From: Dioscorea cayenensis subsp. rotundata
Taxonomy: Eukaryota; Streptophyta; Magnoliopsida; Dioscoreales; Dioscoreaceae
NCBI RefSeq assembly: GCF_009730915.1
Contig: NC_052475.1
Coordinates: forward strand, 31,123,016-31,187,015
DNA length: 64,000 nucleotides
Reading direction: 5' to 3'
Shown: piece by piece, positions 47,853 through 59,694 of the stretch
Position numbering within the stretch: position 1 is the first letter of the stretch
Layout of the letters: every line of letters starts with the position of its first letter
Program-made: the position numbers and the translations under genes
Notes under the pieces: model-generated
The model's database searches: none
What the model saw: the letters and a program-made list of their open reading frames with translations, nothing else
What the model was told of the DNA's origin: nothing

Positions 47853-49684
47853 TTACGCTTTCTAAAGTTATATGTAACCACTCGTATGCTTTGAGAAAGC
47901 TCGAGTGGAAATATACTGCATATATTCCAAACTTTAAATATTTCAACTATTTGATTGCATACATTTTATTAAAAAAAAAAAATGGTTTGCATCAAAATTC
48001 TTGCATTTTAACAGTGCACCCATTGCAATAAACCATGTACCAATAAACTAAAAGCATATTGATGTTTTGGTTTTAAATTGGTTAGAGGAAATTAAATGTT
48101 ATATAAAGCTATATACATTTCCATCAGTTTTTATGTGCGTTGTTACATACATTTAAAAGCAATTTGGCAAAAAAATCTTTTGACATTTAACCATGCAATT
48201 AATTAGAGAACTATAAATCAATAATAAATTTGATTTCACACAAAAGTCTCCGTATACATTTTGAAATTTATATTTGTGAAAAAAACCATCTTGAAATTTT
48301 TATATTGAATTTCAATTTCTATACATATCTAAAGTGATAGATAAAAATTCAATAACAACTATTACAACCAAATTTTACATAGCTCATTACACTCACCATT
48401 AAATACAAATATATTTTGCAAGTATTAACTCAAAGAATAAAAAATATTTTATTTTGAATGTGCTTTTCCTTTGTGTTTTTAATAAAATATATATATTCAT
48501 TGAAACTACATAGCAATTGCCATATCCCCTTCTTCAACAGTGGCTTGATTGTTTTAGAAAAACTATAGTTTTTTATAATTAAACAAATTTTTAAAAATTT
48601 AGTGTGTTTTTTCCTAGCAATAATCTTGCTTTAGCTGTTACAACAAAATGTTATTTCACTTGTTACACCATCCATTATGTACATATATTTTATAAGTATC
48701 AACTCATAGAAACAAAAAATAAAAAATAAAAATAAAAATACTTTGTTTTCAAGGTGTTCTTTCTTTTTTATGTTTTTTTTAAGAATAAAACATATTTTCA
48801 TTGAAACCACGTTGCAATTGCCATGTCCACATACTCTTTTAAGTCTTGTGATAAGTCAATACTTCTAGTTGCTTTCTTTTTCCTATTAGTTGTCTTTTCT
48901 CATAATTTATGGGTAAAATTTTATTTATAAATCTTTTCTCCCTTGAACTTGTTCTGATTTTATAAATTTTTTAAAATTGATTGGATCAACGACTTCATTC
49001 TTTTTTACACAAATACTTTCAAATTTTTTAAATTCACAAAATAAAATGAAGTAGTTCGGGATGTTTATTGTTTAAAACTTATCAAATGTTTAAGGGCTAA
49101 AACTATAGTATTGTTACATCACATATTAAAATATATGCGATGTAGAACTATAATTATGAAAAGTTTTATTGACTCTAGTTGTTTGTTTATGCCTACAATA
49201 AAGATCATATGTAAAGTTTTATTGTTTTAAATTTCTCCATTATTTTGATTATATAATGATAATACTTTTGGATTTATAATCAATTTTTATTTAAGACTGC
49301 TTTCCACAATAGCATTTTACTTAAGCTATGTTGCTATATTTGTATATATATATTAACTAGATTCATTTTTTTTATTTATCCTATCCAATATTTAGGATTT
49401 TCCATCATTTTCTATTCATGTGTTTATGATTTTGCTTTAAATTTCAGTTAATTGTAGAAAAAGCATGAAAAGTGAGTATACGATATACAACTTAGATCAA
49501 TACTAAAGAGACTATAATTAATTTTTAATTTTAAAAATAAATATTAATTACTTATAAATAAATAAATATAATAAAGCCACGTGTTAGCGCACACCCACCA
49601 TTGGCTTAAAAAAAGCAAAGTTTTCAAATTAAAATTTGAATTTAATTTAGGAAACATTTTGATATTCAAATAAAAATAAAGATA
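47452..49684. other. AT-rich gene-free region with (AT)n and a diverged duplication
   Basis: (AT)n lies at 47821-47851. A diverged tandem duplication of about 290 bp covers roughly 48355-48900 (TTCATTGAAACTACATAGCA against TTCATTGAAACCACGTTGCA, both followed by ATTGCCAT). No gene is seen. Confidence 0.5.
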
Positions 49685-49689
49685 AATTA

Positions 49690-51150
49690 TTAAAATGGTC
49701 ACCTAACTATTCGTTCACTCTTATTTGAGTCATCGAATGATAGAAAATTTTAATTGGGTATTATAACTTTAAATTCACATGCAATTGAGTCACCCGGCTA
49801 ACTTTATTAACAGTGTTCTGACGTGACATACAGTGACGGAACCCAGATTTGATGGTAGGGGGTTGAAGCCTAAAGACAAAGCATAAAAAAAACCATCTAA
49901 CAAAATTATTTCAAATAAAAAAATAATGTGCTAATATGACAAAAATTTGAATACACATATTGAAAAAAAATATAAATTATAATTTAATTTTTTGTTATTA
50001 TCGATAGCCATATGAGATTTTTAACAATTCAACAATACATTTCGAGTTATTTTTTAAAATATGATAAAATTTTCACTATAGACAACAACACTATTGTTTA
50101 TAAAACCTTTGTTTATTCAATCTAGCATATTTTATAGGTGTAAATATCAAAATGGTCCCTCTATTTTTCATTTTACGCCCTATTAATCACTCTAATATAA
50201 AATCCGCCCTTTTGGTCCTTGTATTTGCACATTTTCGTCCTTTAATTATAAAATCCGTCTTTTTGGTCATTGTATTTATACATTTTCATCTTTTTTGGTC
50301 CCTCTAATTCATCAACTAGAAGGACCAAATGGCAGATCCGTCAATTAGAGGGACCAAAAAGATAAAAATGTGAAAATCCAAGGATCAAAAAGGCAGATTT
50401 TATATTAGAGGGACTAAAAGGGTGGAGAACGCAAAATAGAGGGATCATTTTGATATTTTGACCTATTTTAGGTGGTATATTATAACATGTATATATATAT
50501 ATATATATATTATAATATATTTGATAGGCTCACAATCAATTTGAACTCTTTTTAATCACTAATTTTTTTTATATAAGATTTATTAATATTTTTTTAATTT
50601 ATAAAAAATTTGAAATCCTAGTAAATTTTTAAAATAAAAAAATTGGAATGTGAAAATAACACAAGTACCATGCAGGATTCAAACCAGTGGGTCAATGCCA
50701 CATATTTTATAACTAGGCCAACTATATTGTACACTTTCATGTGTCAAAATATTTTATTTTATATTAATTGAAGCATAGAAAACCTTATGTTATCTGAAAG
50801 GTAATCTCCCGGAGTCGAAGGGCCGCTTGGTTCTTGCCCTGGTCACATATCACGTCATGGGCCTTACCACATCAACATGTTCGGTGGATAAAAACCCTTT
50901 TTACTTTAGAGATAGTTAATTTATATAGCTGATTTTTTTTATGTGATAAATAGAAGATAATTTGATTTTCAAATTTCTTATTTTTAAGGCAAATATGTTG
51001 CAACAATGTCATTTATTTATTTTGGTCTTCTATTTTAACGTGCCATGCTGATATGGCAAGGGGACATAATGTAGTGTTAACTCAAGGGACTCAATTAAAG
51101 GAAATGTTTTATAATTAGTTCACTCAAATAGAGGTGACTAAATAGCTAAA
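49690..51150. mobile_element. Possible DNA element with inverted ends and a nested MITE
   Basis: The left end (GGTCACCTAACTATTCGTTC, then TTGAGTCA, then GCAATTGAGTCACCCGG) and the reversed right end (AGTCACCTCTATTTGAGTGA, then TTTAATTGAGTCCCTTG) share phrases in the same order. This suggests a terminal inverted repeat of over 100 bp, much diverged. A foldback MITE sits inside. A reversed tRNA-like scrap is at about 50660-50720. No coding frame remains. Confidence 0.35.
50143..50458. mobile_element. Foldback MITE, copy B
   Basis: About 316 bp, nearly palindromic overall: AAATATCAAAATGGTCCCTC at the left and its reversed form (GAGGGATCATTTTGATATTT) at the right, with internal phrases (TTTGGTCC and GGACCAAA) mirrored as well. 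It is the sister of the copy at 39.6 kb and is better preserved. It has no coding capacity. Confidence 0.8.
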
Positions 51151-51421
51151 ATTAACAATAATCCACAAGTTCATATATATAATAGATATTTACAAAATTC
51201 ATATTAATCAAGATTAAATATAAAATTGATTTAAAAAAAAAACAATTTATATTAAATATTTATTACTAATACTAATATAATTCATAAATGTATAAAGCGT
51301 CCATCGTTATTGCCAAAGGCGGCACCTCGTTTCTAGGGCACAAAACCACACCTCAATCGTGATTTCTACTTCCCCCCAAACCCTCGACGGATCGATCTTT
51401 GAGCTTTTCCGGGCTCCTCCA
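51151..51421 (+). promoter_or_regulatory. RBM25 promoter and 5' UTR
   Basis: TATAAAG at 51291-51297 lies 125 bp before the start codon. This implies a leader of about 100 nt, in which the GC content rises sharply. No other signals could be assigned. Confidence 0.5.
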
Positions 51422-54400
51422 ATGGCGACGTCCTTGCCGTCGCCGTCCTCCCAACCCTCGGACGCCAACACAGAGAAACCGGAAATCCAGAACCCTTCTA
51501 TCAATCATCCAGACTCTGGACTCGCCTCCGAGAACCCTAAACCTATCCCTAATCCTTTGCCTTCTCCGGTGATCCCTCCTCCTCCTGCTGCCCCTTCCTT
51601 CACACCCGCTTTCCGACCTCTTGGCGCCCCTACTGGCTTGCCGTATCCTGCCTTCTCGAACCCTGGTTACCCTCCTCCGCCGATGGTCCAGAACCCGGGG
51701 ATCCAGCCTCCTGGAGTCGCGGTGAGTGGTGCTGGAGCTGTACCGGCCTCCGTCCCGCCGATGAGGCCTGGCATGTATCCCGCCCCACCGGGCCAGGTTC
51801 CGGTGGTGTATGGCCCGGGGCCGAACGGGTACATGGCTGTTCCCCCGCCAGGTCCTCTTGCTCCTGGTGTGATGCCTCCTCCTGGTGGGTTTTCTCTTGC
51901 AACTTGAACCCTTTCTTTTTTGTAGTTTTTACTTATGATTGGTTGCATTGATATCGAATTCTTGATGTGAGCTCTTAGTTGTGGTTTGGATGCGATGAAG
52001 TAGCTAAATTATTTGGTCTGAATGCCAGTAATGGTATGAGGTTTTAGGGTTTTTTTGGATTTGATGAATAAATTTTCAATTTTGATGGATGAGGAGGTTT
52101 ATGGAGATGGGTGGAGAAAACATAAATGAAAAAGAGGAGATGTTGGTTAGTTAAAGGTGGTATTATCGATGACTGGATATTTTCTGCTACAGTGTTGTCT
52201 TTTGGTTCTCGGTGAGAAAGATCGGCAGGGCTTCCCTCTTGCGGTTGTTTAAAGATCTCTTCAACTCTATGTTGGTATGCATGAATACTCATACTGAAAT
52301 TATTGCAGAAAACCATGTTTTGTACTCATTTAGGTTTTGATAATGTGCGTTTTCAATTCTATGAATTATGCCATCTTTCTTTCACCTTATGTAGTAGGAC
52401 AAAAGTCTATATACGAAATTATCATTCATGGGAACTTAATGCTCCACAGTGGATGATGTTTGCTTGTAAATGCTCATTGCAGTTGTTTATGAGGTATACT
52501 CATCTTTGATTACCATCTCTGAGTTCCTTATTTTTTTGCATCTTGTTGTCTCTGTTCCTATTTGTTGTTGCACTTGATTCTTTTTTTAATTCGATAACAA
52601 CTTTCAAGTAAACAAGCGAGCCATAACCTTGATGATCTTTTCATGGTTTGAGCTCACAAATTCTCCTTATAATGCTTTTAGTACCTGGATGCAAAAGTTG
52701 TGCACAAGAATATGTAATAAGGTAAGGCAAACTTTTACTAGTCTTTAGTTTTACAAAACATGTGTTGTTCTTGTCCATCTTCCCTCAGGTATTCCTATCA
52801 GCTGGAGGTAGTTTCTAACCATTTGCTGAGCTGTCTGTATGGTTATGCTTTATTGGTAAATCATGTCAATTTTGTTAACATTTTACTGTTTAAACTTTGC
52901 AACTTCTGCTCCAAATTTGTTTGTTTTTAATGAATCTATGAATACAATCTGACAAGGTTGCATAGATGTTGTTTATTCTCTTGCAGGAATTCCTCGTTAT
53001 CCTGGTCCATATCCGTTGGTTCGGGCTGGATTTCCTCCACGACCTGGTTTTATTTCACCACTTGGACGGCCTCCTATCCCTGGTATTCGTGGCATCCCTC
53101 CTATTGCTACCCCAATTGTTCGGCCACCTATCACCATTGTTGCCCCCCAGGAGAAGCCACAGACCACAGTTTATGTTGGCAAGATTGCTCCCACGGTTGA
53201 TAATGATTTTCTGCTTTCTCTTCTTAGGGTAGGTCAATTCATCTACCTGCTATATAACTAAATCGCTTTGATGGCTTTCGGGTAGATGACCTCGCTATTA
53301 AGTTTTAGCACGATAAGAATAGTTATGTATTATTTAGCATGTCTTTTACAAATTTATTTTTCATTTGTGAAGCTTTGTGGTCCAGTGAAAAGTTGGAAGC
53401 GTGCACAAGATCCCACTGATGGTACTCCCAAAGGCTTTGGTTTTTGTGAGTTTGAGTCTGCTGAAGGGGTGCTTAGAGGGTTGCGTGTGCTGAGTAAATT
53501 AAGCATTGATGGTCAAGAGCTTGTGGTACAATCACTACTCCATGCCTCTTCCCTGTATTTGTACATATTCCTATACTATTCTGATTTCTAAGAAAAATGT
53601 CCAAAAGATCTATCTCCTGTGATGGAAATATGCTTCAAATAGTATTATATATCTTATTTCAAGGTTGGGGAAAGAGAGGGTAAACTTGGTAAACAAGGGA
53701 TAACCATTAAAGTTGATCAGGTACAATTGAGTTGGTTCTCATTGATTTATCAAAATGTTCTTAGGTCCATAAGTGTGAGATCAGCTATGTTTAAAATTAT
53801 TTTTATGTGTAGAATGCTCTCTTGAGAAGTCATGCTTGTTTTTTGTAATCTAACTCGACTTGGGATTCTTGTCTTTGTGTGGGCCAGGGCTTTGGTCAAA
53901 TACAAGGGACATCTGGTCAACCTTACCCTAGTTAGTATGCATTTAATTTTGTTGATCGTGCATGCTTGTAATATGAAGTGGAATCGATCACCTGTGTAAA
54001 AGAGAGTAGCTAGTTTGCATGTAATTTATTTGTGATTCTGTGTATAAACATTCATTCATGTAAGAGAAAACAGATCCTAGTTTTTCAACTTTCTTCCTCG
54101 ATTAACTTATATTTCCTCCAAAAATACTATTGTAGGACATTAACTAACCTACACTTTTGAAGATATTATTTCTTATTAGACAGCTTTAAAGTATATGCAT
54201 ATGTACAGCATCCTTTGCATTTTGTATTCATGCTTAGTAGACGATGTACCATTAATATTTTAAGAGAAAGCTATACTTTCAGAATTTTGCTAATCTACTG
54301 GATTCATCTTATGCATGATCACCTGTGTAAAAGAGGGTAGCTAGTTTGCATGTAATTTATTTGTGATTCTGTGTATAAACATTCACTCATGTAAGAGAAA

Positions 54401-57400
54401 ACAGATCCTAGTTTTTTAACTTTCTTCCTAGATTAACTTATACTTCCTCCAAAAATACTATTGTAGGACATTAACCAACCTACAATTTTGAAGATATTAT
54501 TTCTTATTAGACAGCTTTAAAGTATATGTATATGTACAGCATCCTTTGCATTTTGTAACGATGTACCATTAATATTTTATGAGAAAGCTATACTTTCAGA
54601 ATTTTGCTAATCTACTGGATTCATCTTATGCATGTGTCTACTTAGTGTTCACCTAATGTTCAACATGCGTGTTATGTGTTTTTCACTGGATTGAGCTTAG
54701 GCAAGTGAGCCTAATTGATCAAGCTAATTGCATTAGGATTGTTTAGAAGGATTTATTGAAGGGGTATATATTTATGTTTTTAATTTTATGTTCAAATGTG
54801 TGTTTGTAATTCCTTTAAGCATATGATTTTGAGATATATTTTTTTTAAATTATGAAAAGCCAATCTTTTGATAATGTTACATGGTATGCATGTTTTGTAC
54901 ATGATTTTTTGAATACCAAAATAATGTATTTATTGACTGGATGTTTATAATTGTCCCAAGGTTTTGACTGCTTTAATGTGTGTGACATGATCCAAACGAG
55001 GTTAATCCAGACAAATTTAACTACTTGTTTGGATGACTCTTCCATTGGCTTTGTGCCTATAAATGTATGCTTTTGTAAGTATTATATGATAACTATTTGT
55101 AGACATTAGTGTAGATGTGAATGTGTATACCCATTTATGTGCATATATGTAAAGATATTTTTGTTTTCTAACAATATCTTGCTAAGATCTGCAAGTTGAT
55201 GGTAAATTTGGTGTGAAATACGATTTTATGTTTATTTGGCGCCAGTCATTTCTCCTATTCTGAAGAATCCTTTCTTTGTAATGCATGCTTTATTTTTTAG
55301 AACATCTCTCTTAAGTTTGGAATGCTGAATATAAATTAATTATTTATGATTGTATATTTTACCCTCCAATCTGTCTTTGGTTTTTTCGTTGACCATATTT
55401 GATTAAATGACAGCTCAATATTAACCAAGCCACTAGGGAATATCTTGATCGTTACATTGAGAAGAAAACTGAAAGTGAAAAGCTTAAAGGACCTGAATTA
55501 GAAATTGCTACAGAGGAGAATAAAAGTGCAGCAGCAGTTGAAAATAAAGAGCCCCAAAATCCAAAGCCCATTGAAGAAGATCTAGATACCTCCAGGGATA
55601 AAGAAACCCAGGAAAGTACGCAGAAATTTGGTATCATTACCGATGAGGACCATGATGCTGACAGAGAAATATTGGAAAAGGTTACTAGTATGATAGAAGA
55701 AAGAATAAAGACCAAGCCTCTTCCCCCTCCCCCACCAATGCAGGTGCCTGCAGATGCTAAGTCAAACTCGGAAGTACCTTCTAAATCAAGAGATGGTGAC
55801 TCAGGTGTGGATGCTATGAAAGGTGGTGAATCCTGTTGACGTAGGAATGTTATTTCTTTTTATCACTTTGTCAGATGTCTGCTGCTGTTCGTCTAACACT
55901 TGATTGTTTGTTCTATCTACTCCATTGCAGATGTTGACAATAGAAATGATGATGAGACAACAAGCGAAATGAAGTCAGCAGCAGAACTTGAAAAACCTGA
56001 AGCTAGCTCTGCAGATAAAGGGAGTAGGCATGATCGAAGGGGTAGAGAAAGGGACCGAGATTTGAAAAGGGAAAAGGAAAGGGAGCTTGAGAGGTATGAG
56101 CGGGAGCGTGAGAGGGAGAGAGCGCGAAGGGAGAGGGAGAGGGATATTAAATCAAGAGAAGTTGAGCGATTGTATAATGAGCGTCTTAAGGAGTGGGAAG
56201 GCAGAGAGAGAGAGAAAGAGCGCCATAGGAAGTATGAAAAAGACAGAGAAAAAGAAAGGGAATGGGAACGGCGTAAACTGGTCATGAAGCAAGAAGATGA
56301 AAGTGACGATGAAGATATTAGAAGGCGGCGCTATAGGAGTAGCATGTATGAGGAGAAGAGGAGAAGGAGAAAGCGAGAAAGGGAGGACGACTTGGCTGAT
56401 AGGTTGAAAGAAGAGGAAGAAACTGCTGAGGCAAAGAGGAGGGCAATTGAAGTTCAGGAAAAAATCAATTCTATAGAACTCTCTGCTCAGGTGTCCATTG
56501 ATGTTGAAAAGGTTGCAACACAAGATGAAGAAATGGTTATTGATGGTATGGAAAATGTTGAAGAGGATTCTCATCAGGGTAATCTCATTGATATTATTAG
56601 GCTACTGCTTCTTTAACTGAAACCATTGCTTATTTATTTATTCCATCTCTTTTGTTATGCAGGTGATGGTATCGATAAAAATGGCTGTAATGATGAACAG
56701 GTAGGATCAACCACAGGGTCTGATACAAAACAGAACTGCCATGTTCCAACTAGGAAGCTGGGTTTTGGTTTGGTGGGTTCAGGAAAAAGGGCAGCTATGC
56801 CATCTGTTTTCCATGAAGCAGATGATGAGGATGTAGAGGAGAGAAAGATGAGACCTCTAGTGCCGATTGATTACTCTACTGATGAAATACAGGCTATTCA
56901 AAGCGCAACTTCTGCAGCCCAACCAAATCTGGTTGCTGCCGCAGAATTTGCAAAGCGCATCTCTAGTGTTAATCACAAAGAAGAGAAGTTGGATGTTGAC
57001 AAGGAAAGGAACAAGCGAACTAGTGATAGAGCAAGTCAGAGGGAGAGAGATCGTTCTGATGACGGGAATAGCCGATTGAGGGATGAAAACAAGGAGAGGA
57101 TACATAAGGTTCATGACCGGGAGAGGGATCAGGAAGATAAGCTAAAGGAGAACAGGAAGCTCTTGGATGCAAAGCAACTGATTGACATGATTCCAAAGAC
57201 AAAGGATGAACTGTTTGCTTATCAAATTAACTGGGATGTGTATGATAAGGTAAATTCCTCTGCCGCTATAAAAAAAAAAAAAATCAATTTTCTATTCACT
57301 TTATTAATATATATGATAGGAGGGCGCATACTTCAGATTGGCTTTATTTGAATTTTTTTCATACTGAACCGAAATGTTTGTTTTTTCAAAATTATTACTA

Positions 57401-57985
57401 GATTGCTCTAACTAATGCAGTCTTAGTTTGTGTTGGTTTTGTTTTCTAATCGAATATTAATCTTTTGACAAGTTAGATTGTAATGTTTTTGCATCATACT
57501 TTATGACTTGCTGTTTTCAAGCGATGGTCGTTATGCAGGGTTTGTAGTTCTTTGACTTGCCGGTTTGGATTCTATTAGTCCAAACTTGACTAAATATAGA
57601 AGCTGTAATTATCATTGAAATGACTCTACCTTTGCTGCTGACATACCTGCTTTACATTTGGCCCTGAACTTCCATGTCTAATTGTATCCTGTGTTATTCT
57701 TTTACTAATAATTTTTTTTTTTACCTGTGTAAGCATAAATTGCATGAACGAATGAGGCCCTGGATAGCTAAGAAGATCACCGAGTTTCTGGGGGAAGAGG
57801 AAGACACTTTGGTGGATTACATTGTGAGCAACACCAAGGAACATGCACAAGCATCAAAAATGCTTGAACTGCTTCAATCCATCTTGGACGATGAGGCTGA
57901 AATGTTTGTCCTCAAAATGTGGAGAATGCTTATATTCGAAATAAAGAAAGTTGAGACCGGTCTTACCGGGAAACCAAGAGGATAA
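51422..57985 (+). CDS. RBM25: RBM25-like splicing factor (RRM, RE/RD-rich region, PWI domain)
   Basis: RBM25 is a nuclear U1 snRNP-associated protein that controls splice-site choice. Exons: 51422-51884, 52987-53228, 53373-53525, 55414-55822, 55931-56578, 56663-57249 and 57734-57985. They total 2754 nt and 917 aa, near the Arabidopsis size. Order of parts: a Pro/Gly-rich N-terminus (about 1-230); one RRM with RNP2 VYVGKI and RNP1 KGFGFCEF; an acidic linker; a long Arg/Glu/Asp-rich region (RERERERARRERERDIKSRE); a conserved block RPLVPIDYSTDEIQAIQ; and a C-terminal PWI domain (ERMRPWIAKKITEFLGEEED, LVDYIVSNTKEH). The ATG in AATGGCGACG was chosen as the only in-frame one before the Pro-rich part. 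Exon 4 has two possible donors (after 55804 and after 55822), both in phase. A possible extra exon lies at 53664-53720. Confidence 0.94.
53664..53720 (+). other. Possible 57-nt cassette exon of RBM25
   Basis: Between exons 3 and 4 a 57-nt open stretch is bounded by TTTCAAG and by CAG followed by GTACAA. It would add 19 in-frame residues (VGEREGKLGKQGITIKVDQ) exactly at the end of the RRM. It is absent from the family consensus I remember, so it may be alternative or unused. Confidence 0.4.
53986..54637. repeat. Tandem duplication of about 331 bp in RBM25 intron 3
   Basis: Two head-to-tail copies start GATCACCTGTGTAAAAGAG (near 53986 and 54317). They are about 95 percent alike by eye. The second lacks about 15-20 bp near its 3' third (a phrase TATTCATGCTTAGTAG present only in the first). 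Confidence 0.85.
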
Positions 57986-59694
57986 AGAGGCAGAGGTTAG
58001 GTTTCTTTCAACTGGGCTGTATTTTTATTGAGCAATCATTTCTTCATTCACATGGTTATAGTGGCAAAATAGTTAGTGTGTAAAAGCACCCATCGAAAGT
58101 GATCATCTTTGAAACACCAGCATTTTCATAGCATTTATGATGTGCTGCTCTATTGCCTTTGAGTAGGTATCTAGTAGGGTTTTCAGTCCTTGACAAAAAC
58201 ATGTTTTGTTTTTATATTTCATGTAATTTGTGAACGGCTGCAGCTTGTTTTTAAAGGAGGGGGGGAAGATCAATTATAATTGGCAATGTTTCTTCCACAA
58301 GTTTACAAATACTGTAAAAGCTCTGGCGAACAGAATGTTTGTGTGGAGGAATACTGGCTCAGGTTCCATTTTTTAAGATCATGGCTTGGATAATAATGTA
58401 ATCACGGAGGAAAGGTAATATATTGGACTTTGTGAAGTGTGCAGTGAACGTTGAACATTTTCTTTGTCTTGTTTACAAGTCATATGAGAGGCACATTTTG
58501 TGTGCTATGTATGTTGGATACCTCTTTGCCTGATGCTTAATGTTTGTGGCTAAACAATCTTTGTAAATTAATTTACATGCCTAAGGATATAATCTTCTTT
58601 TTATATGTTCAGATGATGTGAGCCGTGGTAAGAAGGTAAAGATAATTTCCAAGAAAAATATGACACAGACTTCTATGTAAAAAAAACTTTTTTTTTTTTA
58701 AATATTGTAAAAGAAATTATTAAATATAATTTTTAAATGAGCAATTTATCCGGATTCTTGCGGCAGGATGGTTAGATTATCCAAAATCAAAATGTTTAGC
58801 AAGAGAGAAACATGAAATTTAGTGCGCGAACTACATTGTTTTTGGGTTTTCTTGCATACGCAATCAAAATATTTTGTGGTGAATGGATTATTATTTATTA
58901 CAGACAATTTTCAAGGCATGCACAAATAAATTCATATTTTTTTAGACAATTCTTTTATGTGATTTTATCATTCAAAAAGTTTAAATTTTATTTATTTGTT
59001 TTTGTGAATAACTTAAGTTAAATCTTGCTTCATAATATTTCGAATCATCAAATTATTTATTGAGAATTGTGGACAAATAAATAAATATATAACTAGTCTT
59101 CAAACTCATTGATAATTTATGAAAAGAATAATGACGCCACTCTTTCTCTTCGTGGCACCAGCGTATCTCCTCCTCAATTGATGCCATTTGAATTCATTTT
59201 TTTCCCTTACTATTATTCATCTTAGGAAAAAAAAAAATTTTAAAATCATTTTTTTTAGAGGTTAGAAATTTGATGGTTCTAGTAAAAACACTATAGGCTT
59301 GTTTAAACTGATTTATGAAGTTTTTTTTTTTTAAATTATAAAGTGCTTCTAGTAAAAGTGTTTTTTATTAAGTTAAATAAATTAGTGTTGGAATAAGTTA
59401 TCAATTTTCTACCTCAAAAAAATTTAAATGATATTTGAGTCCATATTAGATTTACATGATTTATTTAAATTTCTAAATGCACTTTTTCCAGCCAGATTCC
59501 AGACTATGATTCAGGTTTTAAAAAGAACAATGTTCTCATTATTCTCCATTTAAAAAAAAAAAATTTAATAAAGGACTGTTAATGGAAAACTAAACTTTGA
59601 TAAGGGTTTTTTGATAAATTTACCTCAGTTTGGTTTCTCTTTAGCCCTCGCGTTCCATCGCTTCCCGCCGCCGTTCGTCTTCTCTCCGTCATCC
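57986..59694. other. Spacer between RBM25 and the DEAD-box helicase
   Basis: The left part is the RBM25 3' UTR (it reads as transcript-like sequence to about 58.5 kb). The right part is the helicase promoter. AT-rich and without a further gene. TTCCCGCC near 59663, in the likely leader, resembles an E2F or GC-box site. Confidence 0.45.

Noticed and set aside
51630-51948. Gly/Pro-rich open frames on the minus strand
   Set aside because: They are shadows of the Pro-rich first exon of RBM25.
55917-56285. Ser/Leu/Arg-rich minus-strand frame
   Set aside because: It is the complement of the Arg/Glu-rich repeat of RBM25 exon 5.
58812-59021. 69-residue hydrophobic open frame
   Set aside because: AT-rich spacer frame full of Phe/Tyr/Ile, without family match or promoter.
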